Assembly: GCF_947259555.1 (NCBI RefSeq)
Contig: NZ_CAMYMD010000101.1
Location: forward strand, 1 to 64,000
DNA length: 64,000 nucleotides
Source: an uncultured Roseovarius sp.
GTDB lineage: Bacteria; Pseudomonadota; Alphaproteobacteria; Rhodobacterales; Rhodobacteraceae
Direction: 5' to 3'
Positions within the stretch are counted from its first letter, which is position 1. Each line of letters opens with the position of its first letter. Shown here piece after piece: positions 56,660 through 64,000 of the stretch. A program made the position numbers and the translations under genes. Under the pieces are notes generated by a model. The model did not search any database. It was not told the origin of the DNA and was given only the letters and a program-made list of their open reading frames with translations.

Positions 56660-57550
56660 ATGCAATTGGCCACGCGTGACCACCAGTCATCCTATATTAT
56701 CGCACCGGACCCGTCCGCACCCCGTCTGACTCGTGCGGTCGAAGGGACGGATCACGACGGCAATCGCGCCGATATCTCGGTTGTCGAGGAACGCCCGCTG
56801 ACGATTTTTCTCAATGGGCAGGAGATCGTGACCGCAATGACCATTGGCGATTATCCAGAATATCTGGCGATCGGTTTTCTGCGCAATCAGGGCATGTTGG
56901 GCAAAGACGAGACGGTGTTGGGCGTCGATTTCGATGAGGAGTTGGAAACCGTTGTCGTGCGTACCGACGGGCAGACCAACTACGAGGAAAAGCTAAAGAA
57001 AAAGACGCGTACCTCGGGCTGTGCCGTGGGGACTGTTTTTGGTGACATGATGGAAGGGTTGGAAGGTGTGACCCTGCCGGCTGTGACGGTCAAGACCTCA
57101 GATCTTTACACGCTTGCCAACATGATCAACCGCACGCCCTCGCTTTATCTTGAAGCGGGGGCCATTCATGGCACTGTGCTTTGCAAGGGTGCGCAACCGC
57201 TGGTCTACATGGAGGACGTTGGTCGCCATAACGCGGTCGACAAGATAGCGGGCTGGATGTTCAGCGAGGGCGTGAGCGCCGACGACAAGACGCTTTATAC
57301 GACCGGACGGCTCACGTCTGAGATGGTGATCAAGACCGCAATGATGGGGATTCCGGTTCTGGCGTCGCGTTCCGGATTCACCGCCTGGGGCGTTGATATC
57401 GCGCGCCAGGTGGGTCTGACACTGATTGGCCGGATGCGCGGCAAGCGCTTTGTATGTCTCGCAGGCGACGACAGGTTGATGCGTGACATGGACCCCGACA
57501 GCGTGGGAGAGGAAGACAAGAAACACCGCCGAAAAGGGGCAGGGACATGA
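56660..57550 (+). CDS. fdhD: Formate dehydrogenase accessory sulfurtransferase
   Basis: EERPLTIFLNGQEIVTAMTIGDYPEYLAIGFLRNQG; YMEDVGRHNAVDKIAG; SRSGFTAWGVDIARQVG; AAGGAG RBS. Confidence 0.92.
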   Translation: MQLATRDHQSSYIIAPDPSAPRLTRAVEGTDHDGNRADISVVEERPLTIFLNGQEIVTAMTIGDYPEYLAIGFLRNQGMLGKDETVLGVDFDEELETVVVRTDGQTNYEEKLKKKTRTSGCAVGTVFGDMMEGLEGVTLPAVTVKTSDLYTLANMINRTPSLYLEAGAIHGTVLCKGAQPLVYMEDVGRHNAVDKIAGWMFSEGVSADDKTLYTTGRLTSEMVIKTAMMGIPVLASRSGFTAWGVDIARQVGLTLIGRMRGKRFVCLAGDDRLMRDMDPDSVGEEDKKHRRKGAGT

Positions 57551-58182
57551 CGCTCTCCCTCGGTGTCATCCTCGCTGGTGGTCAGGCGACCCGCATGGGC
57601 GGCGGCGACAAGGGGCTGTTGATCCTGGATGATCGCCCTATCCTAGCGCATGTGATCGAGCGCTTTGCGCCGCAGGTCGGGGCGATGGCGCTAAATGCCA
57701 ACGGCGATCCCGCACGATTCGACGACTTCAACCTGCCAGTTCTGGCCGATCCCATTGCTGGTTTCGCCGGGCCTTTGGTTGGGGTTCTGGCCGGCCTCGA
57801 TTGGGCGGCGGAGCAGGGCGCTGAAACCGTCGTTACCGTCGCGGCCGACACTCCGTTCTTTCCGCCCGATCTGGTCGGACATCTGACCGAGGTGGCCAAC
57901 GAGATGGCGCATCCTCTCGTTCTCGCGGCCACCCCACGCGGCCAAACCGAGACCCGTTCGATGAGTGGCAGCGGTCTTATCAGGCATCCCACCTTCGGCC
58001 TGTGGCCGACGGCGCTGCGGCACGACTTGCGCTCGGCCCTTTCGGATGGGCTGCGCAAGGTGGTGATCTGGACCGAAAAGCACGCCGGACGCGAGGCCGT
58101 GTTCGACGACGCCCTTGATCCCTTTTTCAACGTCAATACGCCCGAGGATCTCGCTACGGCGCGCAGGAGAGTGCAGACATGA
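57547..58182 (+). CDS. mobA: Molybdenum cofactor guanylyltransferase
   Basis: LGVILAGGQATRMGGGDKGLLILDDRPIL. Confidence 0.94.
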   Translation: MTLSLGVILAGGQATRMGGGDKGLLILDDRPILAHVIERFAPQVGAMALNANGDPARFDDFNLPVLADPIAGFAGPLVGVLAGLDWAAEQGAETVVTVAADTPFFPPDLVGHLTEVANEMAHPLVLAATPRGQTETRSMSGSGLIRHPTFGLWPTALRHDLRSALSDGLRKVVIWTEKHAGREAVFDDALDPFFNVNTPEDLATARRRVQT

Positions 58183-58670
58183 GAATTTACGGCGTCACCG
58201 GCTGGAAGAACGCGGGCAAGACCGGTCTGATGGAGCGCCTCGTGGCTGAGATCACTGGGCGCGGATTCAGTGTTTCGACCGTAAAGCATGCCCACCATAC
58301 CTTTGACGTTGATCATCCGGGCAAGGACAGCCACCGCCACCGAGTTGCCGGCGCGACCGAGGTGTTGCTGGCTTCGCGCAACCGCTTTGCGCTCATGCAC
58401 GAATTGCGCGCGGGTGACGAGCCGCCGCTTGAGGACCTTCTGCAAAGGCTCTCACCGGTCGATCTTGTGCTCGTTGAAGGATACAAGCGCGACCGCCACC
58501 CCAAGATCGAAGCATTTCGCGCCGAGGCCGGGAACCCGCTGATCGCCGAGGGCGACCCCACCATTCGCGCAGTCGCGAGCGACACGCCTCTGACCATAGA
58601 CCGGGTGCTCTTTGAGCTCGACGATACCGCGGCCATCGCGGAGTTCATCCTCAAAGACGTCGGGCTTTGA
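58179..58670 (+). CDS. mobB: Molybdopterin-guanine dinucleotide biosynthesis protein B
   Basis: MRIYGVTGWKNAGKTGLMERLVAEITGRGFSVSTVKHAHHTFDVDHPGKDSHRH. Confidence 0.94.
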   Translation: MRIYGVTGWKNAGKTGLMERLVAEITGRGFSVSTVKHAHHTFDVDHPGKDSHRHRVAGATEVLLASRNRFALMHELRAGDEPPLEDLLQRLSPVDLVLVEGYKRDRHPKIEAFRAEAGNPLIAEGDPTIRAVASDTPLTIDRVLFELDDTAAIAEFILKDVGL

Positions 58671-60793
58671 TCGCGTTTGACAGCTTTGCCATGGTTGATT
58701 GGTCGGGTGGCAACGATACTGGCGCCCGCGAGCGGAAGGATGCCATCTGGCTTGGGCTCGTCCGCGGCGGTGTTGAAGAACCGCCGGTGTACCTGCGCAA
58801 CCGGATTTGTGCAGAAGCGACGCTCGCCGCCCTGATCGAGGCCGAGCGCGCCGCTGGCCGCCGTCTGCTCATCGGCTTTGATTTTCCGTTTGGGTTTCCA
58901 AATGGGTTTGCGCAGGCGTTGACGGGCTTGGCCGACCCGTTTGCAATCTGGTCATGGCTTGCCGCGCGTATTGACGATTCCCCAGACGCCAACACGCGGT
59001 TTGAGGTCGCGGGCCGCATCAATCGGATGCTCAGCGGGGGCAAGGGCCCGTTCTGGGGAAACGCCCGGCCCAAACACGATGTGCCCGGTTTACCACGGAC
59101 CAAGGCAGGCTATGCCAACCCGTTTGCGGACAAGCGTGTTGCCGAGGACCAGGCACCCGGTTCCTTTACCTGCTGGCAGCTTGCTGGTGCCGGCGCGGTC
59201 GGCTCTCAGGTGTTGATGGGCTTGCCGGTGCTGCACCGGCTGCGGGTGCGGTTCGGCTCCGATGTCGCGGTCTGGCCCTTTGAGGCGCTGACATGCCCGG
59301 TGGTATTTGCAGAGATCTGGCCGGGCCTGATCAATCCGGTGGTGAAAGAGCAAGAGGCGGCCGGCGGTATTCGCGACGCTCATCAGGTCCGACTGATGGC
59401 CCGTGCGCTTGATCGCTTGAACCCTGAAAGCCTTGCCGCCATGCTGGAAGTTGACGCGCCTGAGGAAGGCTGGATTCTCGGATTGGAACAGGAGAATGAA
59501 CTGATGTGCGCCGCGCGCGACCCGCTCAAGCCACCACCATTGCGAGATGACTGTTTCGCGCTGCCAGCCGGTGTTGACTGGACACCTGTCGATGAGGCGC
59601 TTCGCCTGTTGCAAGACCGGCTCCAGCCGGTGGTCGGGCAGGCGCGCGTGCCACTTGAGCAGGCGTTGGGCCGGGTTCTGGCCGCGCCCGTCGCGGCCAC
59701 GCGGGCCAATCCGCCAGAGGCGAATACGGCGGTCGATGGCTATGGTTTCGCGCATGCCAGCCTTGGCGAAGGCGACCAGATATTGCCTCTGGTTGCGGGC
59801 CGCGCGGCAGCGGGTGCGCCCTATCCCGGCCATGTTCCGGCGGGGTACGCCATCCGCGTGCTGACCGGCGCGGCCTTGCCCGAGGGTGTCGATACGGTGA
59901 TCCTGCAAGAAGATGTGACGCGGGACACCAGAGGGCAAGAGGGCCGTATCGCCTTTCGCGCGGGGCTCAAGGGCGGTGCCAATACCCGTCGTGCGGGAGA
60001 GGATGTCTCGGTGGGTGCGACGGTGCTTGAGCCGGGCCGCGTCGTCACCCCTGCCGATCTGGCGCTTTGCGCCGCCGTGGGGCTGGCCGATCTGACCGTC
60101 CATGACCAGTTGCGTGTCGCCGTCATCTCAACTGGAGACGAGTTGGTCGAGGCCGGACAGCCGGCTAAGGCGGGCCAGATTTACGATGCCAATCGACCCA
60201 TGCTGACAGGGTTGCTTCAGCAGATGGGATATGCCGCGCTCGATATCGGGCGAGTCGCCGATGACCGGGCCTCGCTGCGTGCCGCGCTCGACCGCGCCGC
60301 GGCGAATTCAGACGCGATCCTTACCTCTGGTGGGGCCTCTTCGGGTGACGAGGATCACGTTTCAGCCTTGCTGACCGAGGCAGGTGTCATGACCGAGTGG
60401 CGCATCGCCCTCAAGCCGGGCCGCCCACTGGCCTTGGGTCTATGGCGCGGTGTGCCGGTCTTTGGCTTGCCGGGCAACCCGGTTGCGGCACTTGTTTGCG
60501 CGCTGATTTTTGCGCGGCCCGCGTTGCGGCTCCTGTCCGGGGCCGGCTGGTCATCGCCGCAGGGCTTCGACATTCCCGCCGGTTTTGCGAAATCCAAGAA
60601 GCCCGGTCGCCGGGAGTATTTACGTGCGCGGCTGCGCGACGGGCGCGCCGAGGTGTTCGCGTCCGAGGGCTCGGGCCGGATCAGCGGTCTCAGCTGGGCC
60701 GAAGGATTGGTCGAGTTGCCTGATGGGCCTGCAACTATCCACCCTGGCGATCCGGTGCGCTACATCCCGTTCTCCAGCTTTTTAAACGGCTGA
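58667..60793 (+). CDS. moeA: Fusion: N-terminal uncharacterised (DUF429/RNase H-like?) domain + MoeA molybdopterin molybdotransferase
   Basis: N-part VDWSGGNDTG...LLIGFDFPFGFP; C-part VDGYGFAHA, STGDELVEAGQP, LTSGGASSGDEDHV, KPGRPLALG, GLPGNPVAALV; TTG start overlapping mobB stop. Confidence 0.88.
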   Translation: MIAFDSFAMVDWSGGNDTGARERKDAIWLGLVRGGVEEPPVYLRNRICAEATLAALIEAERAAGRRLLIGFDFPFGFPNGFAQALTGLADPFAIWSWLAARIDDSPDANTRFEVAGRINRMLSGGKGPFWGNARPKHDVPGLPRTKAGYANPFADKRVAEDQAPGSFTCWQLAGAGAVGSQVLMGLPVLHRLRVRFGSDVAVWPFEALTCPVVFAEIWPGLINPVVKEQEAAGGIRDAHQVRLMARALDRLNPESLAAMLEVDAPEEGWILGLEQENELMCAARDPLKPPPLRDDCFALPAGVDWTPVDEALRLLQDRLQPVVGQARVPLEQALGRVLAAPVAATRANPPEANTAVDGYGFAHASLGEGDQILPLVAGRAAAGAPYPGHVPAGYAIRVLTGAALPEGVDTVILQEDVTRDTRGQEGRIAFRAGLKGGANTRRAGEDVSVGATVLEPGRVVTPADLALCAAVGLADLTVHDQLRVAVISTGDELVEAGQPAKAGQIYDANRPMLTGLLQQMGYAALDIGRVADDRASLRAALDRAAANSDAILTSGGASSGDEDHVSALLTEAGVMTEWRIALKPGRPLALGLWRGVPVFGLPGNPVAALVCALIFARPALRLLSGAGWSSPQGFDIPAGFAKSKKPGRREYLRARLRDGRAEVFASEGSGRISGLSWAEGLVELPDGPATIHPGDPVRYIPFSSFLNG

Positions 60794-60916
60794 TGCCCGC
60801 ACTGTTGCACGGCGGTTTCACGGTTCCGAAAATACTCCTGTGGGGTCAGGGACAGCCGCCTCTCATGGCCCATTTTCCTCTGGTCAGGCTCTGGAACTCG
60901 CCGTAACGTCGCGGCC

Positions 60917-62134
60917 ATGAATGCCGATGTCACCCTTCTCGACAGTCGCTATGCTTGGATGCGCCTGTGCGTTTCGCTCGCGATCGCGATGGTTGGCAAT
61001 GTAGGGATGTGGTCGATCATTGTGGTCATGCCGGCGATACAAGCCGAATTCGCCGTCGACAGGGCGACGGCCTCCATGCCCTATACGCTCACCATGGTTG
61101 GCTTTGCGCTTGGCAATCTGGTGATCGGGCGGGTGGTGGACCGGTTCGGTGTAACTGCCGCGCTGATCGGCGCGGCCTTGCTTATCGGTATCTCGACGGC
61201 GCTTGCGTCGCTCAGCCCGTCGGTGCCTATCCTCTCCGGTATGCAATTTCTCGTGGGCTTCGGAACGGCGGCGAGCTTTGGTCCGCTCATTGCCGATGTC
61301 TCGCTCTGGTTTCTCAAACGGCGCGGCATCGCCGTGGCGATCACGGCGAGCGGCAATTATCTCTCCGGCGCGATCTGGCCCGTTATCCTTGCTGGGATAC
61401 TGTCCAGCCAGGGATGGCGGGCGGTTTATCTGGTGCTGGCCATCGTTACGGTTGCGAGTGTGATTCCGCTGGCCCTCTTGCTGCGGCGGCGCTTGCCGCT
61501 CGCGGCACGCGCTCATGCCGATAGCCTGTCGCTCGCGCGTGCGGGCAGCACCGGCCTTTCACCACGGACCTTGGCGCTTTTGCTAGGGCTGGCCGGGGTT
61601 GGGTGCTGTGTGGCCATGTCGATGCCTCAGGTCCATATCGTGAGCTATTGCGTCGATCTTGGCTATGGTCCTGCTGTAGGCTCTCAGATGCTGTCTTTGA
61701 TGCTCTTGGGCGGGGTTGGCTCGCGTTTGGTTTCAGGGCTGCTGGCCGACCGCTTGGGCGGTGTTCGGACGCTGCTTATTGGGTCGGCGCTGCAATGCCT
61801 TGCGCTCTTTCTCTATCTGCCGTCGGGTGGGTTGACCTCGCTTTATGTGGTCAGCCTCGTGTTCGGGCTGGCGCAGGGCGGTATCGTGCCGAGTTATGCC
61901 GTGATCGTGCGCGAGTACATGCCAAGCGCCGAGGCCGGGCGGCGCGTCGGGTTTGTCATGATGGCGACAATCGCCGGCATGGCGCTTGGCGGCTGGATGT
62001 CGGGCTGGATTTACGACCTGACGGGCAGCTATTACATGGCGTTTCTCAACGGCATCGCATGGAACTTCCTGAATATCGGGATCATGGTGCTGATCCTGAT
62101 CCGCACGCGCATGCGCAATCCGCTTCCGGCTTGA
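60917..62134 (+). CDS. MFS transporter
   Basis: 12 hydrophobic segments; VIGRVVDRFGVTAALIG; SGLLADRLGGVRTLLIG. Confidence 0.9.
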   Translation: MNADVTLLDSRYAWMRLCVSLAIAMVGNVGMWSIIVVMPAIQAEFAVDRATASMPYTLTMVGFALGNLVIGRVVDRFGVTAALIGAALLIGISTALASLSPSVPILSGMQFLVGFGTAASFGPLIADVSLWFLKRRGIAVAITASGNYLSGAIWPVILAGILSSQGWRAVYLVLAIVTVASVIPLALLLRRRLPLAARAHADSLSLARAGSTGLSPRTLALLLGLAGVGCCVAMSMPQVHIVSYCVDLGYGPAVGSQMLSLMLLGGVGSRLVSGLLADRLGGVRTLLIGSALQCLALFLYLPSGGLTSLYVVSLVFGLAQGGIVPSYAVIVREYMPSAEAGRRVGFVMMATIAGMALGGWMSGWIYDLTGSYYMAFLNGIAWNFLNIGIMVLILIRTRMRNPLPA

Positions 62135-62141
62135 TTGGCTG

Positions 62142-63512
62142 TCAGTAGCTGAATTCGGCGTAGATGCGGCTCAGGTCGCCCTGCCAGTCGCCGTGATAGT
62201 GCTCCAGCAACTCGTCGGCGGGGGTCTTGCCCGTCTCGACGCTTTCGCGCAGCGTGTTGAGGAAATGGGTCTCGTCAGGGATCATGCCGCCGCCGCCTGC
62301 GTAGCCGCGCGCCTTGAGGCCGGATTCCGAGATGTCGAGCACCTCGCGTGCCAGAGCGTGCATGTCGACCCCGTTCACCTTTGCCTGAAGCCCGTCAACG
62401 CTGGCAGCAATGCGCAGCCCCTCGCGGGTCTCTGCGTCCCAGCCCTTGGCGATGTCCCATGCGGCGTCGAGTGCGGATTGGTCATACATCAGCCCGACCC
62501 AGAACGCGGGCAGCGCGCAGAGCCTGCGCCACGGCCCGCCATCGGCACCGCGCATCTCCATGAATTTCTTGATCCGTGCCTCGGGGAAGATGGTGGTCAG
62601 GTGATCGGCCCAATCGCTGAGCGTCGGTTTCTCGCCGGGCAGGGCGGGCAACTCGCCCTTCAGGAAATCGCGGAAGGACTGGCCCAAAGCGTCGATATAC
62701 TGCCCGTCGCGATAGACGAAATACATCGGCACATCGAGCGCGTAATCGGCGTATTGCTCAAACCCGAACCCCTGCTCAAAGACAAACGGCAACATGCCGG
62801 TGCGGTCGGCATCGAGATCGCGCCAAACCCGGGCGCGCCATGACTTGTGGCCGTTGGGCTTGCCCTCCAGAAACGGCGAATTGGCGAAGAGCGCCGTGGC
62901 GACCGGTTGCAGGGCCAGTGCCACGCGCAGTTTCTGCACCATGTCCGCCTCGGTCGCGAAATCGAGATTGACCTGCACGGTGCAGGTGCGGCGCATCATG
63001 GTCTGACCCATGGTGCCGACCTTTTGCATGTAGCTGTCCATCAGCTTGTAACGGCCCTTGGGCATCATCGGCATCTGGTCATGCGTCCAGATGGGCGCGG
63101 CACCCAGCCCGATGAAGCCGACGCCGACCTTGTCGGCGATGTCCTTCACATCGGCCAGATGTTCGTTCACCTCGTCGCAGGTCTGGTGGATGTTCTCCAG
63201 TGGCGCGCCGCTGAGTTCCAGCTGTCCGCCGGGTTCCAAAGAGACGTTCGCCCCGTCCTTTTCCAACCCGATGAGCTTGCCGCCCTCCTCCAGAGGGGCC
63301 CAGCCATGGCCGTCGCGCAGCCCTTCGAGCACGGCCAGCACGCTGCGTTCGCCCTCGTAGGGGATGGGCAGGAGCGTGTCCTTGCAATAGCCGAATTTCT
63401 CGTGTTCGGTGCCAATGCGCCAATCTTGCTTGGGTTTGCAGCCAGTTGCGAGATACTCGGCCAGCTGCTCCTGGCGTTCGATCGGCCCGCCGCCGGATTG
63501 AGGGATGGACAT
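62142..63512 (-). CDS. gshA: Glutamate-cysteine ligase (class II/plant-type)
   Basis: DWRIGTEHEKFGY; MRRTCTVQVNLDFATEADMVQK; MRGADGGPWRRLCALPAFWVGLMYD. Confidence 0.92.
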   Translation of the reverse strand: MSIPQSGGGPIERQEQLAEYLATGCKPKQDWRIGTEHEKFGYCKDTLLPIPYEGERSVLAVLEGLRDGHGWAPLEEGGKLIGLEKDGANVSLEPGGQLELSGAPLENIHQTCDEVNEHLADVKDIADKVGVGFIGLGAAPIWTHDQMPMMPKGRYKLMDSYMQKVGTMGQTMMRRTCTVQVNLDFATEADMVQKLRVALALQPVATALFANSPFLEGKPNGHKSWRARVWRDLDADRTGMLPFVFEQGFGFEQYADYALDVPMYFVYRDGQYIDALGQSFRDFLKGELPALPGEKPTLSDWADHLTTIFPEARIKKFMEMRGADGGPWRRLCALPAFWVGLMYDQSALDAAWDIAKGWDAETREGLRIAASVDGLQAKVNGVDMHALAREVLDISESGLKARGYAGGGGMIPDETHFLNTLRESVETGKTPADELLEHYHGDWQGDLSRIYAEFSY

Positions 63513-63575
63513 GTTCGGGCCTCCTGATCAGGGCATTTTCACGAAGGCCACAGTTGGCGCCAATCTCGCGAAGTG

Positions 63576-63998
63576 TCAATGCAGCCAAAGGTGCGAGTGA
63601 GCGCTTTGCCCGGACTGCCAGATCACAGTCGGATGATCGGGCAAGCGGCGCATCTGTGCGAGCATATGTTCTGTTCGCAACCCGGGCAGGGTGGCGAAGG
63701 CATCGAACAGCGCCTCCGCGCCTTCGGCATTGAGCGGAATGTGCAGGTCTGTTGTGTCGGTCGTGCTCAGCACCCAATGCGGGGGCGAGCCGGTCGGATC
63801 GAGTGTGAGCGCGTCCAGATCACGGATCGCCACCACCCCACCTGTCAGCGGGCCGAAATAGGCGACCTGCCCCTCGTCAATGCGAACCACGCCCGGCCCG
63901 CCAGCGCCCGCGCGAAACCGCGTGCGTTGTAGCCCGATCACGACGACTGCGGCGGCAAGTCCGAGCACCCCATAGCCCAACCAGTGCAGCAGGCCCAC
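63576..63998 (-). CDS. Conserved hypothetical membrane-anchored protein, possibly truncated at window end
   Basis: N-terminal TM; FRAGAGGPGVVRIDEGQVAYFGPLTGGVVAIRDLDALTLDP. Confidence 0.6.
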   Translation of the reverse strand: MGLLHWLGYGVLGLAAAVVVIGLQRTRFRAGAGGPGVVRIDEGQVAYFGPLTGGVVAIRDLDALTLDPTGSPPHWVLSTTDTTDLHIPLNAEGAEALFDAFATLPGLRTEHMLAQMRRLPDHPTVIWQSGQSAHSHLWLH

Positions 63999-64000
63999 AG

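Noticed and set aside
60605-60625. CCGGGAGTATTTACG inside moeA resembling the GGAGTATTTT motif
   Set aside because: Encodes REYLR in a conserved part of MoeA and lacks the GGAACnGTGA half, so probably coincidence.

Overview
64 kb of a high-GC alphaproteobacterial chromosome, most like the Rhodobacteraceae/Roseobacter group (gene content and synteny: plsX-fabH-ihfA-merR, argS-SPOR-nagZ-scpAB, single-Cys DksA, RTX/Hint protein). Most of it is core or housekeeping: RlmI-like MTase fragment, MoxR/VWA cluster, dksA, xth, erpA, dgt, antiporter, argS, nagZ, scpAB, dcd, tRNA-Pro, ihfA, fabH, plsX, rpmF, bamE-like, olsB-like, ABC-F, an IorAB-like molybdenum hydroxylase, an amino-acid ABC transporter, CNNM/CorC, xerD, aroK, aroB, tyrS, anmK, metC, azlCD, fdhD-mobAB-moeA, gshA. 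The only clearly accessory stretch is about 33.0-34.45 kb, next to tRNA-Thr: decayed IS21 (istB) and IS3 (orfA with an in-frame stop) remnants, then a 1156-aa RTX/cadherin-like/Hint protein. I found no CRISPR array, prophage, or recognisable complete defence system. The strongest unexplained signals are (i) four different near-perfect palindromes back to back between convergent aroB and tyrS, (ii) a 47-nt hairpin that looks like a dispersed alphaproteobacterial repeat, (iii) two copies of a GGAGTATTTTnGGAACnGTGA intergenic motif, (iv) a MoeA with an extra N-terminal domain of about 290 aa, and (v) several odd domain arrangements (K+ channel + zinc ribbon, sulfotransferase-like protein with a degenerate loop, tandem TerB, MoxR/VWA split by a DUF2927 lipoprotein). 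All family calls are from reading the translations; no searches were run.
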